Shown here: positions 61,101 to 64,000 of the stretch, in pieces
How positions within the stretch are numbered: the first letter of the stretch is position 1
How the letters are laid out: each line of letters begins with the position of its first letter
Assembly (NCBI RefSeq): GCF_027923405.1
Contig: NZ_BQYI01000001.1
Location: 2,768,501-2,832,500, forward strand
Length of the DNA stretch: 64,000 nucleotides
Direction of reading: 5' to 3'
Origin: Paenibacillus sp. YYML68
GTDB taxonomy: Bacteria > Bacillota > Bacilli > Paenibacillales > NBRC-103111
Notes under the pieces: generated by a model
What the model saw: only the letters and a program-made list of their open reading frames with translations
Database searches by the model: none
What the model was told of the DNA's origin: nothing
Made by a program: the position numbers and the translations under genes

Positions 61101-64000
61101 AGCTGCGGTGCTCGATCATGACCCCTTTTGGCTTGCCGGTCGTACCAGACGTGTAGATGACATAAGCAAGGTCCGTAGGTTGAACATCCTCACGCTTGAC
61201 ATTCGCTGCAGAGCCCTCGAACAAATCTGCATCGTCCAGATGGAATACGGTCTCCACACCCATTCCCTCTTGCTTCAGCTCTTCGATTCGGCTAGACAGA
61301 CGAGTCTGCGACAGCAGCACCTTCGCGTCACTGTCCTCCAGCATGAAGCGAATACGGTCGGACGGGTAGTCCGGGTCAAGCGGCACGTATGCGCCCCCCG
61401 CCTTCCATACCGCCATGACGCCAACGAGCAGGTCGACCGAGCGCTCGGCCAAGATACCGACCAGCTTCTCTGGTCCGATGCCGCATGTGATCAGCTTATT
61501 AGCCAGCTGATTCGCCTTCGTGTTGAGCTGTGCATACGTCAGCTCATCGTTCATATATTTCACAGCTACATGATCTGGTGTTCGCTCCACCTGCGCCTCG
61601 AACAGATGCTGGAACATCGACTCGATCGACTCGTCCGACAGACGGCCGTTGAACGTCTCGAGTAGCAATACCTGCTCATTCGTTGTCGCGAGCTCCAAGC
61701 TCTGGACAGAGGCGAATGGATTAGCGGTCACTTGCTCCAGCATGCCGATCAGGTGTCCCTGCATCCGGTCGATGCTGCTTGCGTCGAACACATTCGCGTT
61801 ATACTCGAACTCAATTAACAGCTCAGTCGCCGGAATGACGCACAGGTTGAAATCATAGTTCGTCTGCTCGTTCATCCGAACGTTCGAGATGACGAAGCTT
61901 TCCGTACCGTCGCTGCTCTTCTGCTCCATGCTCAGCTCGACCGGATAGTTCTCGAACACCATAATATGCTGAATCAGATCTTGTTTCTGATCCGTCAAGG
62001 CCTGAATATCATACAGTGGCGTCGTGTCGTACGATTGTGAAGCTACGGCCTGGTGCTGCGTCTGCTTAAGCAATTGGACGAAGCTTGCCGATTCGTCGTT
62101 GCGCACACGCACCGGAACGGTGTTGATGCACAGACCAATCATCGTCTGTACGCCCGGAATGTCTGCAGGACGACCGGACACGACTGCCCCGAACACCACA
62201 TCGTTACTATTATTATATTTGTGTAAAATAACGCCCCACACCGACTGCAGCAAGTTATTCAGCGTCACATGCTGCTGCTGTGCAACGGAGTTCATCCGAT
62301 CCGTCAGCTCGCGGCTCAGGCGGAACGAGCGCTTCTTAAGCGCGTACTCTGTCGGCTTGCCACTATGGGACAACGCCGTCTTCGGCAGTGCTGTATCCTG
62401 CTCATAGCCTGACAAATATTCGCCCCAGTATTGAAGCGCCTGCTCTTGATCTTGACGTTCCAGCCATTCGATGTATGCGCGGTACGGCAGCACCTCGTGC
62501 CATCTCGGCTCACGCTGCTCTACGATCGCAAAGTACGTCTCGAACAGCTCCTGCATGAGCAAGGACAAGCACCAGCCATCCATCAGAATATGATGGAAGC
62601 TCCATACAATGCGATAGGACGTCTCATCCAGCTGCAGAACCGCCATCCGAAGCAATGGATCCGTAGTGAGATCGAAGCCTTGCTGCTTATCGCCATCGCA
62701 GAATGCATGAATGTAGGCCTCTTGCTCATCCGGCTCCATCCGACTCAAATTCTCATAATGGAACGCCGCCTTCTTCTCGCGCATGACGACTTGCACCGGT
62801 TGCTCCAGCACACCATTGAAGAAGTTCGTGCGAAGAATCGAATGACGGTTCATGAGTGACTGCAGCCCTTGCTCCAGCACCTCTGGGCGGAACGTACCGT
62901 TCAAGTCGAACGTAGCTTGCTCGAAGTAAGCCCCCGATTTGGAGTTCATCAAGCTATAGAACAGCATTCCCTTCTGCATCGGGGAAAGCGTATAGACGTC
63001 CTCCAGCTCACCGACAGGACGGACCGATTCAACGAGTCGCTCCAGCTCATCCAGCGACAGCCCCTTCAGCGTCACGTCGCTTGGTGTCAGCTCCGTATTC
63101 TCCTGCGATGTGCAGTAGGCAATCAGATCGCTGAGCGATTGCTGTAGCAGACCGGCAAGGCGCTCCACGGTCTCACGGCGGAACTGCTTCTTGCTGTAGC
63201 TGATCGTCATCGACAGCGAGCCGTTCGCAATCATTCCGTTCAAGTCGAGTGCGAAGGCGCGACCGGCACGACTGCTAATCGAAGCTCCTGTTGAATACGG
63301 AGAGAACGACATCGCACTGTTTTTCAAATCCTGGTCGAATTGTCCCAAGTAGTTGAAGCAAATGTCAGGCGCGAGCGTATAAGCTTCGCCTTCCTCCAGC
63401 TCGCTCAAGTACTTAAGAATGCCATAGCCGATTCCCTTCTTCGGCATGCGGCGCAAATCTTCCTTAACGGTCTTGATGTGTCGACCCATCGAGTCTGCGC
63501 CCGACAGATCGAGTACAACCGGATATTGACTCGTGAACCAGCCGATCGTCCGGCTCATATCGATATCAGAAATAATGTCCTCGCGGCCGTGACCTTCGAG
63601 ACATACGAGAATACGCTCCTGTCCGGACCACGCCTGCATAGACATACCGAATGCAGTAAGCAGCAGGTCGTTCATCTCCGTATTGTAGGCACGATGCGCC
63701 TGCTTCAGCAGCAGCTCAGTTTCTTGCTCGCTCCAAGCGACGGTGATGACCTCGCTATCCTCGATCAGCGTCTCCCTAACCTCATCATCCTTAGGGAGTG
63801 GCTGAAGATCACGCTGCTCAAGAGCTCTCCAATACGAGCGGTCCTCTTCCAACGCATCGCTGTCGGCGTATTCTGCCAATCGCTCTGCCCACAGCCGGAA
63901 CGAATCGGTCTTGAGCGGCAAGCTAAGCACTTCTCCCTTAACCGCTTGCTCATATCCAGTCGCTAAGTCCTCCAGAAGAATACGCCACGATACGCCATCT
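40180..64000 (-). CDS. Nonribosomal peptide synthetase, first subunit in window (5' end outside): E-(C-A-T-E)x4-(C-A-T)-C
   Basis: An open frame runs from 64000 to the stop at 40180; the true start lies beyond the window (the GTG at 63930 is internal, since the frame reads [12 protein letters not shown] upstream of it). From residue 1 at 63930: partial E to 300; then modules C-A-T-E with T serines near 1323 (Dab), 2834 (Val/Ile), 4373 (Ser) and 5883 (aromatic); a C-A-T module (Ser, T near 7425); and a terminal complete C domain 7475-7910 (MHHIISDG near 7608). Four consecutive modules plus the cut one carry E domains, giving a run of five D-residues. The C domains after E domains all read HHI(L/I/V)MDG. 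At more than 7,900 residues it is a giant protein. It passes its chain to subunit 2. Confidence 0.96.
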   Translation of the reverse strand, partial: DGVSWRILLEDLATGYEQAVKGEVLSLPLKTDSFRLWAERLAEYADSDALEEDRSYWRALEQRDLQPLPKDDEVRETLIEDSEVITVAWSEQETELLLKQAHRAYNTEMNDLLLTAFGMSMQAWSGQERILVCLEGHGREDIISDIDMSRTIGWFTSQYPVVLDLSGADSMGRHIKTVKEDLRRMPKKGIGYGILKYLSELEEGEAYTLAPDICFNYLGQFDQDLKNSAMSFSPYSTGASISSRAGRAFALDLNGMIANGSLSMTISYSKKQFRRETVERLAGLLQQSLSDLIAYCTSQENTELTPSDVTLKGLSLDELERLVESVRPVGELEDVYTLSPMQKGMLFYSLMNSKSGAYFEQATFDLNGTFRPEVLEQGLQSLMNRHSILRTNFFNGVLEQPVQVVMREKKAAFHYENLSRMEPDEQEAYIHAFCDGDKQQGFDLTTDPLLRMAVLQLDETSYRIVWSFHHILMDGWCLSLLMQELFETYFAIVEQREPRWHEVLPYRAYIEWLERQDQEQALQYWGEYLSGYEQDTALPKTALSHSGKPTEYALKKRSFRLSRELTDRMNSVAQQQHVTLNNLLQSVWGVILHKYNNSNDVVFGAVVSGRPADIPGVQTMIGLCINTVPVRVRNDESASFVQLLKQTQHQAVASQSYDTTPLYDIQALTDQKQDLIQHIMVFENYPVELSMEQKSSDGTESFVISNVRMNEQTNYDFNLCVIPATELLIEFEYNANVFDASSIDRMQGHLIGMLEQVTANPFASVQSLELATTNEQVLLLETFNGRLSDESIESMFQHLFEAQVERTPDHVAVKYMNDELTYAQLNTKANQLANKLITCGIGPEKLVGILAERSVDLLVGVMAVWKAGGAYVPLDPDYPSDRIRFMLEDSDAKVLLSQTRLSSRIEELKQEGMGVETVFHLDDADLFEGSAANVKREDVQPTDLAYVIYTSGTTGKPKGVMIEHRSLVNTALAYRRDYRLTEFPVRLLQLASFSFDVFTGDIARTMINGGTMVIVPKDDRIDPMKLYGWIHDCQITLFESTPALIIPFMDHIHNHNLDISSLRLLITSSDSCGVTDYKLMQERFGASLRIINAYGVTEAAIDSSYYDEPLSILPATGNVPIGKALLNARFYIVDKQLKPVPVGVAGELCIGGPGVARGYLNRPELNEEKFVPNPYVEGERLYRSGDLARWMEDGNVDFIGRMDHQVKIRGYRIELGEIETAILRFAGVRQAVVIDRTDERGQKYLCGYAAADETLELEALVAELRQSLPSHMVPSRLMRLDRLPLTPNGKIDRKALPVPTESVLASADYAAPRTPIEETLAAVWQAVLGEKQVGIRDNFFELGGDSIKSLQVSSRLLQAGYKLEMKDLFQYPTIEELAGRLQASTRSAEQGEVQGEVELTPILQWFFEQNHADPHHYNQALMFHRPHGFDETALRKAVQKLAEHHDMLRTVVRMENGHYTLWNRGIAEGELFRMEVVELKGVNDVAAAIEAKANELQSSIDWLQGPMLQLGLFRCDDGDHLYITIHHAVVDGVSWRILLEDLAAGYDQAMQGQAIELPHKSDSFQTWAKRLKSYAVSAELSGERAYWQQLEQAAVQPLPKDRPAMASQLKNTELLTVALSDEETDLLLKQASRAYNTEVNDLLLTALGMAVQQWSGTDRVLVNLEGHGREQLMSDVDITRTVGWFTSLYPVLLEMSAAGDLSRQIKQIKEDVRRIPRKGIGYGIVRYLAEHAEGETYKIKPEISFNYMGRFDQDFERSGMSESRYSCGHHVSPNSGLEHALDLNAIITSGSLELLVRYSVEMYDRSTMERFADLFKSSLQAIIAHCSEKEQRELTPSDVLLKGISLDELEQLVKQTASVGELENVYDLTPMQKGMLFHSMLDPQSGAYFEQATFDLNGSFSPDAFGQSLNVLVERHEVLRTNFYSGWNDRLIQIVFRSRKADMRMFDLRSVAESEQEAAMQRLVEQDKAEGFNLAEGNLLRVTIMQLKDDAFRLIWSFHHILMDGWCMSLITKEVFDHYFAICAGKPLQLGAVASYGQYIEWLERQDREAAVSFWGGYLSGYEQQTELTRAQLPSKKDGYAAMRLDFEMNRELTALAERTAREHKVTLNTLLQAVWGVLLQKYNNQRDVVFGSVVSGRPADIHGVENMVGLFINTVPVRIQSEAGMTFAALMAKVQEQALAAQSFETFPLFEIQSLTEQKQELIQHIVVFENYPVEQQVEELGSESGESFAISNVQTTEQTNYDLNLILMPGETILVRMSYNANALEPAGMERMKDDLIRILELLASQPSTVIDELNWVSEEEKALVLTAFNATNVQYPHSMTIHQLFEQQAELTPDRTALVFGDEQLTYSELNERANRIANALLWAGVMADDTVAIMAERSIDMIVGTIGILKAGGAYVPIDSEYPEDRIRYMLEDSGAKVMIGQRHLLERVPFEGQKLVLTELQSAEAHPRNPITAVGPNHMAYIIYTSGSTGKPKGVMVEHRNVVRLVMNTNYATLNEHTRILQTGALVFDASTFEIWGALLNGGQLVLVPNDVILDGAKLKQAIEQHHITTMWLTAPLFNQLSQQERKLFPGVQELLVGGDVLSVPHINRVLEEHPTLSIINGYGPTENTTFSTTHAIEGIQQDAVPIGRPIANSTAYVVDDSMNLLPVGVWGELIVGGDGVARGYLNKPDMTDEKFIEHPFQPGERCYRTGDLARWRADGTIEYKGRIDEQVKIRGYRIELAEIETELLRTEAVREAVVIARTDDNGAKYLCAYFVSEGAITVSELRSKLSQELPSYMIPSYFMQLPVIPLTPNGKVDKRALPEPQAGLATGTDYAAPRTEAEKTLASVWQSVLGAERVGIRDNFFDLGGDSIKSIQVSSRLLQAGYKLNVKDLFQYPTVEELSTRLQVAGRMADQGEAVGEVQITPIMHWFFEQQQDVPQHFNQAVMVYRQKRFEEAALRKTLAKLAEHHDALRLVFVVNEQGKWMASNQAVSDSALYTLEVIDMTGVSNPAAAIEAKSSEIQSSLALDAGPLFKCGLFRCEDGDHLLLVIHHLAVDGVSWRIVMEDLAAGYEQAAKGETIRLPQKTDSFRLWAEQLAAYANSVELEQELPYWQQMATAEAAPMPKDYDNSEPTRLTDTDTVLFNLNEQQTEQLLKTANRAYNTEVNDLLLTALGMAVQQWSGSERVRVNLEGHGREDIIDDVDITRTVGWFTTQYPVALDIPAGVSIGQRLKTVKETLRRIPSKGIGYGVLKYMSAHTDQVASLHSMAEPELSFNYLGQFDEDLKRSELQFSPYSIGDVVSPKTTVKYPLDVSGIIVGGTLELSIRYSKKQYRKETIEQLLAHLQSQLVDVIAHCAAKERPELTPSDVLLKGLTMEELDRLTELTAEIGEMENVYGLTPMQTGMLFHSLMDAQAGAYFVQAALDLNGSFDKQLFENSLNQLVNRHLIFRTSFFTGLTEQPLQVVFRNKPAGFAYEDIRGMNEAEQASWLESFMKADKERGFNLSYDPLMRVTVVQKGDSSFTLVWSFHHIIMDGWCLSLLTSEVFEAYFAMLEQREPKLAPVSPYSQYIEWLEKQDREEVAAYWNSYLSGYESHTTLPKRHAEPKSEAYVPMKRAALLDKSLTERMNRVAKQHQVTVNTLMQAAWGVMLQRYNNSRDVVFGSVVSGRPSDIPGVESMIGLFINTIPVRMECQGRDTFASLMHKVQEQAIASQPYETFPLFEIQAMTEQKQDLINHIVVFENFPVEQAVEQQGEGPAQPFTIHNVRMAEQTNFDFNLIVMPGEETLLHFEYNASAFDADEMERMEKHLTQLLEQVTANPQLVIDEIELVTSEEKAHLVHGLNDTRADYPHDKTIHGMFEEQAARTPELPAVLFEDQQLTYRELNERANQLARTLQAEGVKADQKVVLMAERSLEMMVAIYAILKAGGAYVPIDPAYPEERIAYILEDSAAPLLLTQSHLRDRLAGLEATSTSSFHGKVLDLNDDSNYAEDASNLESVAGPTDVAYMIYTSGSTGKPKGVMVEHHSVMNRIMWMHKKYPIDASDTIMQKTAITFDVSVWELFWWAFVGSKVCLLSVGGEKNPETIVSTIDRYAITTMHFVPAMLGAFLEHAEQQPRVQLAQQLRTLRQVFTSGEALPPQHVARFQKAIAVDNRARLLNLYGPTEATVDVSYFDCEPDESYPIIPIGKPIDNIHLYILMEGTLQLQPMGVAGELCIGGVGVARGYLNRPELNAEKFVACPFVPGERMYRTGDLARWMPDGNIEYLGRIDHQVKIRGYRIELGEVETQILNVEAVLEAVVMAREDESGQKVLCAYYVAERELTASELREALAAELPSYMVPSFFVQLERMPLSPNGKIDRKQLPAPQGSVRSGTEYVAPRTAVERTLVSIWQSVLGVKTIGIMDNFFDFGGDSIKSIQVSSRLLQAGYKLEMKHLFKYPTIQALSPHVQTVTRLADQGEVTGTATLTPIQHWFFEGSQVEPHHFNQAVMLYRSARFDESALRKTMTAIVTHHDALRAVFREAEGGAVEAYYRSVKEGDLFELQVIELRREPNAAERVEQLSDAIQGSISLTEGPLVKLGLFRMDDGDHLLIAVHHLVIDGVSWRIVFEDFAAGYELALSGQPVKLPYKTDSFLTWAEGLGRYAASASVEREASYWKELAQAEAGAPLPKDFAEVEPSTMSDSALVTVEWTEAETELLLKKAHRAYGTEMNDLLLTALAEAMTSWSGQSRVLVNLEGHGREAILPELDITRTIGWFTSLYPVALEANSHEELSQRIKRTKEQLRQIPNKGIGYGIVRYLSEAGEDATLKLEPEISFNYLGQLDQDLQGQEIALSRYTGGASTSPKATLRYTLDVNGMITGGKLEMTIRYSSKQYRQATIEQLGEQLKSSLQKLVTHCASKERSELTPSDVSLKGLTVNELDRLVAMTESLGELENVYGLTPMQNGMLFHSLMDKESGAYLEQSSFDLNGSFNLEAFKQGFDLLIQRHEALRTNFYTGLSEQALQVVYRNKRSEFVYEDIRHLSEDECAEYVAEFTARDKKRGFDLTKDSLLRISILQTGDSSYRHIWTFHHIVMDGWCMSLVASEVFSSYFALAAGKQPELPEVSPYSQYLEWLERQDRDEAIRYWSGYLGDYEEQTIVPSGKPLAKTEGYMSARLEFELGAELTELINRTAKQHQVTVNTLIQTVWGMMLQKYNGSSDVVFGSVVSGRPAEIPGVESIVGLFINTIPVRIRSEADERFIDVMTRNQEQAIASHAFDTFPLYEIQSLTEQKQDLVNHIMIFENYPLDEQMEQLGSEESSSFTMSGVTMVEQTNYDFNFVVLPGESMKLVFGYNALRFDQASMERIQGHLTRVLEQVVANPEVRVSDLELVTDEEKSQIFEQFNDTAVESPQHKTIHQLLEEQASRTPDQPALYFEGEQLTYRELNEKANKLARTLRSYGVEKDQLIGLMMERSLDMFVGLFGIMKAGGAYVPIDPEYPEDRIRYMLDDSGAKLLLTQSHLEERVTFEGRKVLLDDMSVYDADGSNLERISSANDLAYVIYTSGTTGKPKGVMVEHHGLTNLKVYYDETLRIIEQDKVLQFASLSFDAACWEIFEALFCGATLYIPTTATIMNYSLFEAYMTEHRITMAALPPTYATYLDPSQMPSLRILFTAGSASSNELVNKWKDKVDYYNGYGPTENSIATTIWPVSQDPSAGTIVSIGRPMPNHRVYIVDPHGHLLPVGVPGELCVAGAGVARGYLDRPELTDEKFVMSRFARGERMYRTGDLARWMPDGKIEYLGRIDHQVKIRGYRIELGEIEAQILKVDFVQEVIVLAREDETGQNQLCAYFVAEQELSISELRAALAAELPSYMIPTYIMQLERMPLTPNDKIDRKALPAPDGATQRESTYAAPRSELEQLVAGVWQSVLGAKSVGIHDNYFELGGDSIKSIQVSSRLHQLGYKLEMKDLFQYPTIAQLCPHLQQAGNKADQSEVIGALGMTPIQHWFFEQQWLESHHFNQAVMLYRADRFDEQSLRQAFTELTTHHDALRIVVRYEAGAEGHAEAKPTAWNRAIREGELFSLETVDLRELTSESEVAAAVEAKSNDIQSSMSLTEGPLVKLGLFQCADGDHLLIAIHHMVIDGISWRIVLEDLVTVYEQAAKGQSIQLPSKTDSFRTWADTLAQHANDGSMEQELAYWKQVELASSAGKLPKDDESFSGLIVGESETLNIEWTTLETEQLLKQAGRAYNTDVNDLLLTSLGMAIEEWTGLEQLLVSLEGHGRESIVPDVDISRTVGWFTSQYPIVLKTGAGKPLAQRIKTVKEELRSIPNKGIGYGMLRYLTDGEGASQLSAEPEISFNYLGQFDQDLESSALNVSPLSSGLSVSNTTSMKHSISMNGIVEGGKLSMSILYNGQAFRKETMERLAQLLQKSLQQVIAHCVAVERPELTPSDVTMRGLSVEKLEELVQTTAHIGELEDVYSLTPMQKGMMFHSLMEPSSSAYFEQATFDVEGHVDVELFKQCLDKLVERHAVLRSSIYNGWQDEAVQIVFKDKACEFRYQDIRGMHEEARRPYVDRYAEQDKARGFDLLHDSLLRVSIIRTSDQVCSFVWSFHHIVMDGWCLSLVSGEVFGAYFDLVQGKEPVYLPVTPYSRYIDWLESQDQAAAASYWSQYLAGYDQQTVLPKQTHLEAVTEGYNGQKASAVLSAELSAQLHQVAKQHQVTFNSLMQSAWGVMLHNYNNSQDAVFGSVVSGRPAEIAGIETMIGLFINTVPVRVQAEANERFTDVMKRTQEQAIASQSYDTYPLFEIQSNTAQKQDLISHLMIFENYPLDRQMESMGEQSFEIKNTEMFEQTNYDFTLTIMPGDEILVDLSYNANVYAPSDIERMQQHLIHVLEQIVANPSIPVTELELLTESEKTQIMVRFNDTAAPYPAHETIHGLFEQQAAKTPELPAVLFEGQQLTYRELNERANQLARTLQAEGVKRETKVVLMAERSFEMMIAIYAILKAGGAYVPIDPSLPQERIAYILEDSSAPLLLTQSHLRERLAGLESEQVFGGKVLDLNDSSVYEADASNLTVGQAGPTNVAYMIYTSGSTGKPKGVMVEHHSVLNRILWMHKQYPIDATDTIMQKTAITFDVSVWELFWWAFVGSKVCLLPVGGEKSPQTIIETIDRYAITTMHFVPAMLGAFLEYAEQQPSLELTEQLRSLRQVFTSGEALPPQHVARYQRTVAAANRSRLINLYGPTEATVDVSYFDCEPDGHYPVIPIGKPIENIHLYVVKEGTLQLQPIGVAGELVIAGVGVARGYLNRPELNAEKFIDSPFVADERMYRTGDLVRWMPDGNIEYLGRIDHQVKIRGYRIELGEIETNILNVEGVLETVVMAREDGSGQKLLAAYYVAEQELTAAELREALSAELPSYMVPTYFVQLERMPLSPNGKIDRKALPAPEGSVSSEASYVAPRNEVEAKLATIWQSVLGLERVGVKDNFFDIGGHSLRATTLTARIQKEMNVAIPLREVFQYSTIEQMAVIVEGMEQVAATSIPFAPRRAYYPVSSSQKRLYIVSQLEGTGISYNMPSALTVDGPLDRDRLEQAFRKLIERHETLRTGFEMAGGEPVQKVYDQVSFNLEYAKADESQIEQLAEQFVRPFDLSTPPLMRVGLVELAPDRHLMQFDMHHIISDGASLGILIQEFMQLYEGIELEPLRIHYKDFAVWQQQRAASGSYAEQERYWLDVFAGEVPVLDLPTDYPRPAVRSLEGSQLEFTVEPELTTKLRQLAEENGSTMFMVMMAAYSMLLTSYTGQDDLVIGTPIAGRQTADVEPIIGVFVNTLALRAQPKEEKTVAGFVQELKEHALSAFEHQEYPFEDLVEKLSIPRDPSRNPLFDTMLVMQNNEQEELRVESLTFSRVVTDYNAAKFDLSLYVAEQDDTLEFNLEYSTKLFKSATMEKLVEDFRKVLVFMAEQPESKLGELVFKQSSDEETVEFLF
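40183..41515 (-). other. C-terminal condensation domain of subunit 1
   Basis: A complete LCL-type C domain ([50 protein letters not shown]) ending the protein. It should join Ser 6 to Ser 7 carried by subunit 2. Confidence 0.85.
41515..44725 (-). other. NRPS module 6 (C-A-T), Ser predicted
   Basis: DCL-type C (FHHIVMDG) following E. Code D-V-W-H-F-S-L-V-D-K = Ser. T GGHSLRA, no E, so L-Ser as in tridecaptin A position 6. Confidence 0.88.
41806..43363. repeat. Near-identical A-domain repeat, copy in module 6
   Basis: The partner of 26770-28327. Long stretches are identical, including synonymous positions, which indicates recent duplication or gene conversion. Similarity drops on both flanks, where the T and C domains differ. 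Confidence 0.85.
44725..49285 (-). other. NRPS module 5 (C-A-T-E), D-aromatic predicted
   Basis: DCL C (FHHIVMDG). Code D-A-W-A-F-A-G-I-A-K, identical to module 9. T GGDSIKS and a full E domain (IHHMVIDGISWRIV). In tridecaptin A this position is D-Trp. Confidence 0.83.
49285..53890 (-). other. NRPS module 4 (C-A-T-E), D-Ser predicted
   Basis: DCL C (FHHIIMDG). Code D-V-W-H-F-S-L-V-D-K = Ser. T FGGDSIKS, E domain present (VHHLVIDGVSWRIV). Matches D-Ser 4 of tridecaptin A. Confidence 0.88.
53890..58440 (-). other. NRPS module 3 (C-A-T-E), D-Val/Ile predicted
   Basis: DCL C (FHHILMDG). Code D-A-F-W-L-G-G-T-F-K (Val-like). T GGDSIKS, E domain with [21 protein letters not shown] and [10 protein letters not shown]. 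Tridecaptin A has Gly here, which needs no E domain. Confidence 0.85.
58440..63030 (-). other. NRPS module 2 (C-A-T-E), D-Dab (or D-Orn) predicted
   Basis: DCL C (FHHILMDG). Code D-V-G-E-I-S-A-I-D-K, Dab type. T GGDSIKS, E domain with [14 protein letters not shown]. Matches D-Dab 2 of tridecaptin A. Confidence 0.87.
63030..64000 (-). other. NRPS module 1, epimerization domain only (cut by window edge)
   Basis: The C-terminal two-thirds of an E domain: [34 protein letters not shown] and [11 protein letters not shown]. The A domain is outside, so the residue is unknown but should be D. Numbering as module 1 assumes no earlier module exists. Confidence 0.85.

Noticed and set aside
63928-63930. 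GTG at 63930 as the true start of NRPS subunit 1
   Set aside because: The frame continues upstream to the window edge with conserved E-domain sequence ([12 protein letters not shown]).
13787-64000. The idea that the NRPS makes the siderophore taken up by the nearby FecCD system
   Set aside because: No aryl-acid-activating domain, no hydroxy-ornithine enzymes and no Fur box within the operon; codes fit a cationic lipopeptide instead.

Overview
The window looks like chromosomal DNA of an endospore-forming Firmicute. Paenibacillus or a close relative is the best guess, inferred from the diaminobutyrate-type lipopeptide synthetase, the NrnB- and YfiY-like genes, the Gram-positive ribosome binding sites and the putative spore-appendage proteins. 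Nothing in the sequence names the species.

Layout. Positions 190-1725 hold three small Cys-containing proteins; two are divergent paralogues resembling endospore appendage (Ena, DUF3992) subunits. Positions 1845-3334 hold modBA of a molybdate ABC transporter, without its ATPase. Positions 3652-6908 hold a siderophore uptake locus: two FecCD permeases diverging from a binding lipoprotein across a region with two good sigma-A promoters and Fur boxes. Positions 7114-9445 hold nrnB, an HxlR regulator and a divergent RidA protein. Positions 9610-11553 hold a secreted S12-family serine hydrolase with C-terminal membrane helices. Positions 12003-13460 hold an HpaB-type flavin monooxygenase.

From 13787 to the right edge lies one minus-strand nonribosomal peptide synthetase (NRPS) operon: three genes, about 50 kb, with the first gene running out of the window. 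It holds 12 adenylation domains, seven epimerization domains (the first partial) and a terminal thioesterase. Specificity codes read by eye, combined with E-domain placement, give: D-X, D-Dab, D-Val/Ile, D-Ser, D-aromatic, Ser, Ser, D-Dab, aromatic, Ser, Val/Ile, D-Val/Ile, unknown. If the cut module is the first, this is a 13-residue linear peptide with the D/L pattern of tridecaptin A (position 3 is Gly in tridecaptin), but with changed residues at positions 3, 7 and 10. C-domain subtypes and carrier-domain motifs agree with the E-domain placement throughout.

How the parts may fit: the S12 hydrolase with membrane tail matches the architecture described for D-stereospecific resistance peptidases (TriF, BogQ) that protect producers of D-residue peptides, so it may be the self-resistance gene although it is about 2.2 kb beyond the end of the operon and on the same strand. 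The synthetase subunits meet unusually: each upstream subunit ends in a complete condensation domain and each downstream one begins with only the C-terminal half of such a domain. No tRNA, rRNA, CRISPR array or insertion sequence was seen.
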